12,467 nucleotides of DNA from Ruminiclostridium sp. (GCA_017521345.1 JAFXCU010000011.1:1-12467), one strand, 5' to 3'. Positions 4,685-12,443 are shown, counted from the first letter of the stretch. The notes: generated by a model from the sequence alone, not told the origin. Translations and numbers: made by a program.

Positions 4685-4732
4685 GCCCCTCATCAGTCAG
4701 CTGTGCTGACAGCTTCTCCCCAGGGAGAAGCC
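4685..4732. repeat. REP-like double palindrome, copy B
   Basis: CCCCTCATCA leads into stem 1 (GTCAGC / GCTGAC) and stem 2 (GCTTCTCCC / GGGAGAAGC), ending GCC. It lies 12 bp after copy A in the only sizeable gap of the operon. I recall similar palindromes being abundant between genes of gut Clostridia, so these probably came from the host chromosome. Confidence 0.8.
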
Positions 4733-4758
4733 AGATTCAACAGAAAGGAAATGATCTC

Positions 4759-4977
4759 ATGAGAACCATTCAGTCTGAACGACAGGCCAGAGACCTGGAA
4801 ACCATGATGAACATCGTCAACAACGATCCCCAGCACATCGCCCGGTCCAAGGCCAAGCGGGCGAAGGTGGAGCGGGCTGCCGCGGCCCGGAAGGAACCCA
4901 TGGCACCGGAAACCGCCATCCTGGGCGCCCTGTCTGCCTTTGGTATGTGGTGCCTGGCCGTGGTCTGCCTGGTATGA
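4759..4977 (+). CDS. Small protein with C-terminal TM helix, unknown
   Basis: 72 residues from ATG 4759, with AAAGGAAATG upstream. The N-terminal 50 residues are charged and helical (ERQARDLETMMNIVNNDPQH, RSKAKRAKVERAAAARK). Residues about 51-72 (ETAILGALSAFGMWCLAVVC) form a membrane helix at the very end, as in tail-anchored proteins. It follows the REP-like repeats. No family is recognised. Its stop overlaps an ATG at 4974 in the next frame (ATGA), which leaves open a longer version of the next gene. Confidence 0.65.
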   Translation: MRTIQSERQARDLETMMNIVNNDPQHIARSKAKRAKVERAAAARKEPMAPETAILGALSAFGMWCLAVVCLV

Positions 4978-5090
4978 CCCGGCCCAAGAAAAAAGCTGCC
5001 CGCAGAGGTGGAGCTCTGACAGGCAGCAAAAACGTAATACACCAAAGATATTACCCTCCTATTATCCGGGAGGGGAGGAGGAAAGTCAAG

Positions 5091-5411
5091 ATGGAGAAGA
5101 ACATCTTATTGCAAAATCTGTCCGATCTGGAAGATCGGGTGTTTGCTCTGGAGAACATCAGCAGCGCTCTCAGTTTCTGGGAGGATCTGATCATAGAGGA
5201 TGTGGAAGAGATCACGTCCTCCACCAAAAGGAATATACCTTTGCAGGTGACCTTTGCCACCCTGCGGGGATACCACAGCATCAGCGGGATCCTGGTGGAT
5301 GCCCTGGGCAAAGAGGTAGAGGAGCTGAAGGCAGTTTGCGATGGGCTGTATCAGGCGGCCCGGAAGTGGGGAGAGGAGGAGCACCATGCTGAAGATCACT
5401 CTCGACGATAA
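5091..5411 (+). CDS. Hypothetical helical phage protein
   Basis: 106 residues from ATG 5091, preceded by a strong AGGAGG (5076-5081). The protein is acidic and mostly helical (LLQNLSDLEDRVFALENIS, SFWEDLIIEDVEEI, ILVDALGKEVEELKAVCDGL), suggesting a coiled or helical-bundle fold; no family is recognised. An in-frame ATG at 4974, overlapping the previous stop, would add 39 basic residues (TRPKKKAARRGGALTGSKNV and onward). The ATGA overlap makes coupling possible, but the ribosome site favours 5091. CCTCCT at 5055-5060 can pair with that ribosome site. The end overlaps the next gene by 26 bp. Confidence 0.7.
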   Translation: MEKNILLQNLSDLEDRVFALENISSALSFWEDLIIEDVEEITSSTKRNIPLQVTFATLRGYHSISGILVDALGKEVEELKAVCDGLYQAARKWGEEEHHAEDHSRR

Positions 5412-5643
5412 GTCCGGCAAGTCCGAGATCATGGCCACGGGGTCCGGAGAAGACATTGTGGCCGAACTGCTGTTCTGCATCGCAGAGATCTACTCCAAGT
5501 TCCATCGGTCCAACCCTGCTTTTGGTCGGGCCTTCCGGGAGAAGATCCTGACGGCCATGCTGATGCCCAATAGCCCGGTATGGGATAGAGAGGGAACTAC
5601 CGAAGGAATTCTCTTCTGCTTTCCAAGTCGGAAGGGGGACTGA
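5386..5643 (+). CDS. Hypothetical small phage protein
   Basis: 85 residues from ATG 5386, with GAGGAGGAG upstream inside the preceding gene. It begins with a likely beta-strand (MLKITLDDKSGKSEIMATGS), then a helix (GEDIVAELLFCIAEIYSKF), then RSNPAFGRAFREKILTAMLM and a short basic tail. The stop lies three bases before the GTG of the SMC-like gene, so the two are co-translated. The family is not recognised; its place beside recombination ATPases suggests an accessory role in phage DNA metabolism. Confidence 0.7.
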   Translation: MLKITLDDKSGKSEIMATGSGEDIVAELLFCIAEIYSKFHRSNPAFGRAFREKILTAMLMPNSPVWDREGTTEGILFCFPSRKGD

Positions 5644-5646
5644 CCC

Positions 5647-6924
5647 GTGGTGAAAATCAACCAGTTAGAGGTGGAGAACCTCAAGCGGGTGAGATCCTGC
5701 CAGCTGACCCCCTCGCCCAGCGGCCTGACCATCATCGGCGGCCGGAACGGCCAGGGGAAGACCTCGGTGCTGGACGCCATCGCCTGGGCCTTGGGCGGGG
5801 AGAAGTACCGGCCTACCCAGGCCCAGCGGGAGGGTTCCGTCCTGCCGCCCCGGCTGAAGGTCACCCTGTCCAACGGGCTGGTGGTGGAGCGGGCCGGGAA
5901 GAACTCCGCCCTGAAGGTCACAGACCCGGCTGGCCGGAAGGCCGGTCAGCAGCTCCTCAACGAGTTCATCGAACAGTTGGCCCTGGACCTGCCCAAGTTC
6001 CTCAACGCCAGCAGCCGGGAGAAGGCCGAGATCCTCCTGAAGGTCATCGGGGTGGGGGACCAGCTGCTCCTGCTGGACCGGCAGGCCAAGGACCTCTACA
6101 ACCAGCGTCATGCCCTGGGCCAGATCGCCGACATGAAGGCTAAGTTCGCCCAGGAACTGCCCGAGTATCCCGGCCTGCCCGAGGAGCCGGTCTCTGCTAT
6201 GGAGCTGATCCAACAGCAGCAGGACATCCTGGCACGGAATGGAGAGAACCAGCGGAAGCGGGACCGGCTGACCAACCTGAAGACCCAGGCAGATCGACTT
6301 CGCCAGGATGTGGACTTCTATCAAAAGGCCCTGGCAGAGGCCAGGGACAAGCTGGCTCAGGCAGAGGCCGACCTGGAGACCGCACAGCGGACGGCCGAAG
6401 ATCTCCGGGATGAGTCCACCGCAGAGCTGGAGGAGAGCATCCGCTCGGTGGACGAGCTGAACCGGAAGATCCGGGCCAACCTGGACCGGGAAAAGGCTCT
6501 GTCCGACGCGGAAGCCTACAAGGATCAGTACGACCAGCTGACCCGGGACCTGGAAGAGGTCCGCAGCCAGCGGCTGGACCTTCTTCGGGGGGCCAAGCTC
6601 CCTCTGCCCGGCCTGTCGGTGGAGGATGGTCAGCTGACCTACCAGGGGAAGAACTGGGACGGCCTCTCCGGCAGCGACCAGCTGAAGGTGGCGGCAGCCA
6701 TCGCCCGGGCGGTCAACCCTCAGTGCGGATTTGTCCTGATGGACAAGCTGGAACAGATGGATCTGGACACCCTCCGGGAGTTTGGAGACTGGCTGGAAGG
6801 GGAGGGCCTGCAGGTCATCGCCACCAGGGTCAGCACCGGCGGGGAGTGTTCGGTCCTTATTGAAGACGGGTATGTAGTCGGGGAGGAACCGCCCCGACGG
6901 ACCTACCAGGAAGGAGTGTTTTAA
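5647..6924 (+). CDS. SMC/RecF-like AAA ATPase with coiled coil
   Basis: 425 residues from GTG 5647, eight bases after AGGGGG. The N-terminal ATPase lobe carries Walker A GRNGQGKT (32-39), with the KINQLEVENLKRV start typical of RecF/SbcC/SMC proteins. A coiled coil rich in Glu, Arg and Gln spans about 190-310. The C-terminal lobe has an ABC signature-like LSGSDQLKVAAAIARAV (340 onward) and Walker B VLMDK with Asp366. The usual catalytic Glu after that Asp is Lys. The protein is far shorter than SbcC or SMC, as in phage versions. It probably handles DNA ends or forks, loading recombination proteins with the AAA_24 ATPase encoded next. The family is clear, the exact role is not. Confidence 0.88.
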   Translation: MVKINQLEVENLKRVRSCQLTPSPSGLTIIGGRNGQGKTSVLDAIAWALGGEKYRPTQAQREGSVLPPRLKVTLSNGLVVERAGKNSALKVTDPAGRKAGQQLLNEFIEQLALDLPKFLNASSREKAEILLKVIGVGDQLLLLDRQAKDLYNQRHALGQIADMKAKFAQELPEYPGLPEEPVSAMELIQQQQDILARNGENQRKRDRLTNLKTQADRLRQDVDFYQKALAEARDKLAQAEADLETAQRTAEDLRDESTAELEESIRSVDELNRKIRANLDREKALSDAEAYKDQYDQLTRDLEEVRSQRLDLLRGAKLPLPGLSVEDGQLTYQGKNWDGLSGSDQLKVAAAIARAVNPQCGFVLMDKLEQMDLDTLREFGDWLEGEGLQVIATRVSTGGECSVLIEDGYVVGEEPPRRTYQEGVF

Positions 6925-7941
6925 GTGCAGATCACACGAGGAAGACAGACCTCTGCTCTGAAGGTGGTGGTATATGGTCCGGAGGGGATCGGCAAGACCA
7001 CCTTTTGCGCCCAGTTCCCGGGTGTGGTGTTCATTGACACCGAGGGGAGCACCAAGCATCTGGATGTGGCCCGCCTCCCCAAGCCCACCAGCTGGGCCAT
7101 GCTCATGGAGCAGGTCACCTGGGTCCGGGATCATCCCGATCAGCTGGGGACCCTGGCCATTGACACGGCGGACTGGGCGGAGAAACTCTGCATCACTGCC
7201 GTCTGCGATAAAGCCAAGAAGAGCGGCATCGAGGATTTTGGATACGGCAAGGGCTACACCTATCTGGAGGAGGAATTCGGCAAACTCCTGAACCGCCTGG
7301 AAGAGGTGGTGGAACGAGGGGTCAACGTGGCCGTCTCTGCCCACGCCGCCATGCGGAAGTTTGAGCAGCCCGATGAAATGGCCTCCTACGACCGGTGGGA
7401 GCTGAAGCTCCAGAAGAAAACGGCTCCTCTCCTGAAGGAGTGGGCCGATCTGGTCCTCTTTGCCAACTACGAGACCTTCACCATCAAGCGGGAGGACGGC
7501 AAGACCAAAGCCCAGGGGGGCAAACGGGTCATGTACACCACCCACCACCCCTGCTGGGATGCCAAGAACCGGTTCGGTCTGGAGGAGAAGCTGCCTTTTG
7601 ACTATTCAGCCATCGCCCATGTGGTGCCGGGGGGAGCAACAACCCCTCAGTCAGCCTGTGCGGCTGACAGCTCCCCTTGCACAGGGGAGCCACAGAATGG
7701 AATGGAGATGCCCTTCGATGACCACAGCTCCATGCCCCCGTACTTAAAGGCCCTCTTTGACCTGATGGACCAGATCGGCTCCACCGAGGAGGAGATCCGG
7801 GCCATTGTGGCGGCCAAGGGCTACTTCCCGGAGGACATGCCGGTGGAGGCCTACCCGGAAGATTTCGTATCCGGTGTTCTGGTGGGTGCCTGGCCCCAGG
7901 TGCGGCAGGCCATCCTGGATGCCCGACCCTTACCTTATTGA
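6925..7941 (+). CDS. RecA-fold AAA_24 (phage nucleotide-binding, Sak4-like) ATPase
   Basis: 338 residues from GTG 6925, after AAGGAG in the end of the previous gene. Walker A GPEGIGKT is at 18-25, followed by FIDTEGSTKHLDVARLPKP, a hallmark of AAA_24 phage ATPases, and Walker B LAIDTADW (Asp80). Related Sak4-type proteins are RecA-like single-strand annealing recombinases that work with a phage ssDNA-binding protein; here a DUF669 gene follows directly. Residues about 240-256 (TPQSACAADSSPCTGEP) are encoded by a REP-like palindrome (7643-7691) inserted in frame between the ATPase core and a C-terminal helical region (PPYLKALFDLMDQI and onward). The frame stays open, so the protein is probably functional. 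Confidence 0.88.
   Translation: MQITRGRQTSALKVVVYGPEGIGKTTFCAQFPGVVFIDTEGSTKHLDVARLPKPTSWAMLMEQVTWVRDHPDQLGTLAIDTADWAEKLCITAVCDKAKKSGIEDFGYGKGYTYLEEEFGKLLNRLEEVVERGVNVAVSAHAAMRKFEQPDEMASYDRWELKLQKKTAPLLKEWADLVLFANYETFTIKREDGKTKAQGGKRVMYTTHHPCWDAKNRFGLEEKLPFDYSAIAHVVPGGATTPQSACAADSSPCTGEPQNGMEMPFDDHSSMPPYLKALFDLMDQIGSTEEEIRAIVAAKGYFPEDMPVEAYPEDFVSGVLVGAWPQVRQAILDARPLPY
7643..7691. repeat. REP-like double palindrome, copy C, inside a coding region
   Basis: CCCCTCA leads into stem 1 (GTCAGCC / GGCTGAC) and stem 2 (GCTCCCCT / AGGGGAGC), ending GCC. It has the same architecture as copies A and B at 4625-4732. It lies within the AAA_24 gene, where it is translated without breaking the frame. Confidence 0.85.
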
Positions 7942-7960
7942 ATGAAAGGAGACAAAGAGA

Positions 7961-8530
7961 ATGAGTGAGTACAACAGCACCCAGGGCCACGAGCTGGACT
8001 GGGACTCTGAGATCCAGGCAGACGAAAAGGAATACATTACCCTGCCCGAGGGGGTGTATCCCTTCCGGGTGATCGGCTTCGACCGGGGCCTCTATGACGG
8101 CAGCGCCAAGGTCCCCAAGTGCAAAATGGCCACCCTCCATCTGGTGCTGGACGGCGGTCCTCTGGGAGAGGCCAACGTGGACGAGCGGCTCTACCTCCAC
8201 AGCGACTTTGAGTGGAAGCTCTCCTCCTTCTTCGCCTCCATTGGCCTGAAGAAGAAGGGCCAGCGGGTGACCATGAACTGGAACGCCGTGCCCGGCGCCG
8301 CCGGCATGGCCAAGGTGGTGGTCAACACCTACACCAACAAGAACGGCCAGGAGCGCACCAACAACCGGGTGGAGCGGTTCATCCCGGCAGAGGAAGAGGG
8401 CGGCCGCAGTCAGCCCCCTGCTCCCGGCTATCCTCCTGCCCAGCAGGCCCAGCCCGAACCACAGCAGACGGCCATGGGCGGCTGGCCCCAGCGGACCCGG
8501 ATGGCCGACTACCAGGCAGGTAAGTTCTGA
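7961..8530 (+). CDS. DUF669-like putative phage ssDNA-binding protein
   Basis: 189 residues from ATG 7961, with AAAGGAGA upstream. An acidic N-terminus with HELDWDSEI (10-18) is followed by a beta-rich core: EYITLPEGVYPFRVIGFDRG, ATLHLVLDGG, ERLYLHSDFEWKLSSFFASI, VTMNWNAVPGAAGMAKVVVN. This is the pattern of DUF669 proteins, which occur next to phage recombinases and are thought to bind ssDNA. The last 60 residues are a Pro/Gln-rich flexible tail ending ADYQAGKF, similar in style to SSB tails but not acidic. The stop overlaps the helicase ATG by one base (TGATG), so translation is coupled. The LDWDSEI peptide recurs in the primase-helicase. Confidence 0.82.
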   Translation: MSEYNSTQGHELDWDSEIQADEKEYITLPEGVYPFRVIGFDRGLYDGSAKVPKCKMATLHLVLDGGPLGEANVDERLYLHSDFEWKLSSFFASIGLKKKGQRVTMNWNAVPGAAGMAKVVVNTYTNKNGQERTNNRVERFIPAEEEGGRSQPPAPGYPPAQQAQPEPQQTAMGGWPQRTRMADYQAGKF

Positions 8531-10119
8531 TGGAGCTGAGACCATATCAGGAGACGGCCAGACAGGCCGTTCAGAGCCAGTGGGACCAGGGGGTGCAGAG
8601 TACCCTCCTGGTCCTTCCCACAGGCTGCGGGAAGACGGTGGTCTTCTGTAAGATCGCCGAGGACCGGGTGCGGAAGGGAGAGCGCGGTCTGATCCTGGCC
8701 CACCGGGGGGAGCTGCTGGATCAGGCAGCGGACAAGCTCTTCCAGGCCACCGGGCTGAAAAGTGCCGTGGAGAAGGCCGAGCAGTCCTGCCTGGGCCGGT
8801 GGGAGCGGGTGACGGTGGGCTCGGTCCAGACCCTCCAGCGGGTGAAGCGGCTGGAGCAGTTCCCCCGGGACTACTTCCAGTTCATCGTGGTGGACGAGGC
8901 CCATCATGCTCTGTCCGAGGGCTACCAGCGGGTGCTGGAGTATTTCAGCTCCGCCCATGTGCTGGGGGTCACCGCCACCCCGGACCGGGGAGACAAGAAA
9001 AACCTGGGCCAGTATTTCCAGAGCCTGGCCTTTGAGTACACCCTGCCCCAGGCCATTCGGGAGGGGTATCTGTCCCCCATCCGTGCCCAGACCATCCCTC
9101 TCCAGCTGGACCTCACTGGGGTTGGCGTCCAGTCCGGGGACTTTAAGGCCGGGGATCTGGGTTCTGCCCTGGACCCCTACCTGGAACAGATCGCCCGGGA
9201 GATGGCCCAGGTCTGCCAGGATCGGAAGACGGTGGTCTTTCTGCCCCTGGTGAAGACATCCCAGAAGTTCCGGGATATCCTGAACCAGCATGGGTTCCGG
9301 GCGGCGGAGGTCAACGGAGAGAGCGCCGACCGGGCCCAAGTCCTCCGGGACTTTGAGGAGGGGAAGTACAACGTCCTGTGCAATTCCATGCTCCTCACTG
9401 AGGGCTGGGACTGCCCCAGCGTGGACTGTGTGGTGGTGCTGCGGCCCACCAAGGTCCGGGCCCTCTACTGCCAGATGGTGGGCCGAGGGACCCGGCTCTT
9501 TCCCGGGAAGGATCACCTCCTCCTGCTGGATTTCCTCTGGCACACCGAGCGGCACGAGCTGTGCCGTCCGGCCCACCTCATCTGCGAGAACCCCGAGGTG
9601 GCCAGAAAGGCCACGGAGGACCTGGAGGCGGCAGGGGAGGCCATGGATCTGGAAGAGGTGGTGGAGACCGCCTCTGAGGAAGTGATCCTCCAGCGGGAGG
9701 AGTCCCTGGCCAAACAGCTGGCCGACATGCGCCAGCGGAAGCGAAAGCTGGTGGATCCCCTCCAGTTTGAAATGTCCATCCGGGCGGAAGATCTGGTGAA
9801 CTATGTGCCCAGCTTCGGCTGGGAGATGGCGCCTCCCAGCGACAAGCAGCGGGCGGCCCTGGAGAAGCAGGGCATCCTGCCCGACGAGATCGAGAACGCC
9901 GGCAAGGCTGCCCTCCTGCTGGACCGTCTGGCCAAGCGACGGGCCCAGGGGCTGGCCACCCCCAAGCAGATCCGGTTCCTGGAGAACAAGGGTTTCCGCT
10001 CGGTGGGCACCTGGACCATGGACGGGGCCAGCCGGATGATCTCACGGATCCAGGCCAGTGGCTGGCGGGTCCCCAGAGGGGTGGCTCCGGCCAGCTATAA
10101 ACCGGAGGAGACTGCATGA
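8530..10119 (+). CDS. SF2 DEAH-box helicase
   Basis: 529 residues from ATG 8530, overlapping the previous stop. Superfamily 2 motifs occur in order: RPYQ (4-7), motif I PTGCGKT (30-36), Ia LILAHRGELLDQA (about 54-66), motif II DEAH (122-125), motif III VTATP (147-151), motif V TEGWDCPSVDCVV (about 289-301) and motif VI QMVGRGTRLFPG (315-326). The C-terminal ~170 residues hold a charged helix and a KRRAQGLATPKQIRFLENKG segment found in phage helicases of this type. It should unwind or remodel branched DNA during phage replication or recombination, like UvsW/RecG-class enzymes; the exact substrate is inferred. The next gene starts four bases inside its end. Confidence 0.93.
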   Translation: MELRPYQETARQAVQSQWDQGVQSTLLVLPTGCGKTVVFCKIAEDRVRKGERGLILAHRGELLDQAADKLFQATGLKSAVEKAEQSCLGRWERVTVGSVQTLQRVKRLEQFPRDYFQFIVVDEAHHALSEGYQRVLEYFSSAHVLGVTATPDRGDKKNLGQYFQSLAFEYTLPQAIREGYLSPIRAQTIPLQLDLTGVGVQSGDFKAGDLGSALDPYLEQIAREMAQVCQDRKTVVFLPLVKTSQKFRDILNQHGFRAAEVNGESADRAQVLRDFEEGKYNVLCNSMLLTEGWDCPSVDCVVVLRPTKVRALYCQMVGRGTRLFPGKDHLLLLDFLWHTERHELCRPAHLICENPEVARKATEDLEAAGEAMDLEEVVETASEEVILQREESLAKQLADMRQRKRKLVDPLQFEMSIRAEDLVNYVPSFGWEMAPPSDKQRAALEKQGILPDEIENAGKAALLLDRLAKRRAQGLATPKQIRFLENKGFRSVGTWTMDGASRMISRIQASGWRVPRGVAPASYKPEETA

Positions 10120-12404
10120 GAGAAGAACGAACCTTGAACCTGCTTCCCCTGCTGGACTACATCGACCCGGGCCGCCTGTCCTATCAGGCGTGGGTGAGCG
10201 TGGGCATGGCCCTGAAGGAAGAGGGCTATGATCCCCAGGACTGGGACAGCTGGTCCCGCCGGGACTTTGGCCGGTATCGGGAAGGGGAGTGCGCCCGGAA
10301 GTGGGCGGGATTCCGGGGGAACGGGACCCCGGTCACTGGGGGCACCATCGTCCAGCTGGCCAAGGAGGGGGGATGGGTTCCCGCCCATCCCCGCCGGGAG
10401 TCGGGAGAAGGCCACGGCCTGGACTGGGACTCCGAGATTGGAGATCAGGACGACGTGGTGGTGGTCAACAAGGACTGGGTGGAGCGCCGGGAGATCCCCG
10501 GCCCCGGTCCGGACTGGGACCCAGCGGGGGATCTGGTCCGCTACCTGGAAACCCTCTTCGACTCCACGGAGACCGTGGGCTTTGTCACCGAGTCCTGGGA
10601 GCGGGAGGGGAAGCACTTCCCCACCAAGGGCCACTGGTCCTACACCGCCGGGGAGCTGATCCAGGAGCTGAACCGCTGCAGCGGTGACATCGGCGCCGTC
10701 CTGGGGGACTACAAGCCCGAGGTGGGGGCCTGGATCCGGTTCAATCCCCTGGACGGCCGGGGGTGCATGAACGAGAATGTCACCGACTTCCGCTATGCCC
10801 TGGTGGAGTCGGACGCCATGGACCTGCAGGAACAGTACGCCATCATCCGGGAGCTGGAGCTGCCGGTGGCCTGCCTGGTCCACTCAGGGAAGAAGAGCCT
10901 CCACGCCATCGTGAAGGTGGAGGCCGCCACCTATGAGGAGTACCGGAAGCGGGTGGACTACCTGTACACCGTCTGCCAGAAGAACGGGCTGGTGGTGGAC
11001 AAGCAGAACCGCAACCCCTCCCGGCTCTCCCGGATGCCCGGTGTCATGCGAAACGGCAGCCCCCAGTACCTCATCGGTACCCACCTGGGCAGGCCATCCT
11101 GGGCCGAGTGGAAGGAGTGGATCGAGAGCGTCAACGACGACCTGCCCGACCCGGAGAGCATGGCGGCGGTGTGGGATGACCTGCCCGACCTGGCCCAGCC
11201 CCTCATCGACGGGATCCTCCGGCAGGGACACAAGCTCCTGCTGGCGGGGCCTTCCAAGGCGGGCAAGTCCTACGCCCTCATTGAGCTGTGCTGTGCCATC
11301 GCAGAGGGACGGCCCTGGATGGGCTTCTCCTGCGCCCAGGGACGCATTTTATATGTGAACCTGGAACTGGACCGGGCCAGCTGCCTCCACCGTTTCCGGG
11401 ACGTCTACGAGGCCCTGGGCTGGCAGGCAAGGAACCTGCAGAACATCGACATCTGGAACCTGCGCGGCCGGTCCATCCCCATGGATAAGCTGGCCCCCAA
11501 GCTCATCCGCCGGGCCCTGAAGAAGAACTACCTGGCGGTGGTCATCGACCCCATCTACAAGGTCATCACCGGCGACGAGAACTCTGCCGACCAGATGGCC
11601 AACTTCTGCAACCAGTTCGACAAGGTGTGCACCGAGTTGGGGTGCGCCGTTATCTACTGCCACCACCATTCCAAGGGCAGCCAAGGCAGCAAGCGGTCCA
11701 TGGACCGTGCCTCCGGCTCCGGGGTCTTTGCCCGTGACCCGGATGCCCTGCTGGACCTCATTGAGCTGGAGATCTCCGAGGATCTCCGCCGGCAGCAGGA
11801 GAGGGAGGCGGTGTGCGGATTCTGCCGGAGCAGCCTGGAGGAGGCCGGTCTCCTGGACCGGCTGGAGCCGGAGGATCACTACAACGAGCGGGCCCTGCAG
11901 GCGGCCTGCCAGGAGCTGCTGGGGATGGATGTGGAGCAGATCCAGGCGGTCCGAAAAGCCGTCCGGAGTTTCACTGCCTGGCGGATCGAGGGCACCCTGC
12001 GGGAGTTCCCCAAGTTCCCGCCGGTGAACGTGTGGTTCCAGTATCCCGTCCACCGGACGGACCGGATCGGCGTCCTGGCGGATATTGATCCGGAAGGGGA
12101 GGGTCCCTCCTGGAAGAAGAATTTCCGGAAGAAACGGACCAGCGAGGAGCGGAAAGAGGCTCAGGAATTAGGCCAGGAAGAGCTGCTGATGAGTGCGTTT
12201 ACCTGGCTGGATGTAGAGCAGACAGGGGTCGTAAAAGTCGGGAAATTGATAGAACAAATTGGAAAAACAAAAAATACAGTGAAAAGTTGGATCGACAATT
12301 CTGCACTGTTTTCAAGAGATGAGCATGGTAATGTTCACCTGGTGTCAGGGTATCAAAATAAAAAATTGAACCCCTTTGACCGGGGGTCAGAAGGGGTCAA
12401 TTGA
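10116..12404 (+). CDS. Primase-helicase: PriCT, AEP primase-like, RepA-type AAA and winged-helix domains
   Basis: 762 residues from ATG 10116 (ATGA overlap with the helicase stop). Residues about 10-75 resemble PriCT_2 (LDYIDPGRLSYQAWVSVGMA). An acidic linker contains HGLDWDSEI. A primase-polymerase core follows, with metal-site candidates Glu231/Asp233 (ALVESD), a SLH motif (His263 in GKKSLHAIV) and Asp295 before NRNPSRLSRMPG, the order expected of archaeo-eukaryotic-type primases. Next is a RepA/AAA_25 helicase: Walker A GPSKAGKS (378-385), Walker B AVVIDP (Asp478) and IYCHHHSKG. The C-terminal ~80 residues look like a winged helix (GVVKVGKLIEQIGKTKNTVK). It is the probable replication initiator, opening and priming the phage origin. 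The C-terminal segment is much more AT-rich than the rest, and the stop codon lies in a direct repeat. Confidence 0.88.
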   Translation: MREERTLNLLPLLDYIDPGRLSYQAWVSVGMALKEEGYDPQDWDSWSRRDFGRYREGECARKWAGFRGNGTPVTGGTIVQLAKEGGWVPAHPRRESGEGHGLDWDSEIGDQDDVVVVNKDWVERREIPGPGPDWDPAGDLVRYLETLFDSTETVGFVTESWEREGKHFPTKGHWSYTAGELIQELNRCSGDIGAVLGDYKPEVGAWIRFNPLDGRGCMNENVTDFRYALVESDAMDLQEQYAIIRELELPVACLVHSGKKSLHAIVKVEAATYEEYRKRVDYLYTVCQKNGLVVDKQNRNPSRLSRMPGVMRNGSPQYLIGTHLGRPSWAEWKEWIESVNDDLPDPESMAAVWDDLPDLAQPLIDGILRQGHKLLLAGPSKAGKSYALIELCCAIAEGRPWMGFSCAQGRILYVNLELDRASCLHRFRDVYEALGWQARNLQNIDIWNLRGRSIPMDKLAPKLIRRALKKNYLAVVIDPIYKVITGDENSADQMANFCNQFDKVCTELGCAVIYCHHHSKGSQGSKRSMDRASGSGVFARDPDALLDLIELEISEDLRRQQEREAVCGFCRSSLEEAGLLDRLEPEDHYNERALQAACQELLGMDVEQIQAVRKAVRSFTAWRIEGTLREFPKFPPVNVWFQYPVHRTDRIGVLADIDPEGEGPSWKKNFRKKRTSEERKEAQELGQEELLMSAFTWLDVEQTGVVKVGKLIEQIGKTKNTVKSWIDNSALFSRDEHGNVHLVSGYQNKKLNPFDRGSEGVN

Positions 12405-12443
12405 CAGCCAATTGACAGGGGGTCAAAAGGGGTCAATTGACAG
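12382..12443. repeat. 26-bp direct repeats (36-bp period) at the end of the primase-helicase gene
   Basis: Two copies (12382-12407 and 12418-12443) differ at one base; each ends in GGGGTCAATTGACAG, which contains the 10-bp palindrome GTCAATTGAC. A partial CCAATTGACAG lies between them. A further 13-mer, CAGGGTATCAAAA, occurs at 12346-12358 and 12441-12453. Repeats beside an initiator gene suggest iterons of a replication origin. The array may continue beyond the window. Confidence 0.8.

Noticed and set aside
5665..7548. A 627-codon open frame on the minus strand
   Set aside because: It is antisense to two clear ATPase genes in GC-rich DNA, where mirror frames stay open by codon bias. The translation is low-complexity Leu/Gly/Pro/Gln-rich with no motif.
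8509..9576. A 355-codon minus-strand frame opposite the helicase
   Set aside because: Same cause: it is the mirror of a strongly supported DEAH helicase and has no ribosome site or domain pattern.
12382..12443. CRISPR array
   Set aside because: The repeats are separated by only 10 bp, which are themselves partly a repeat copy; there are no spacers and no cas genes.
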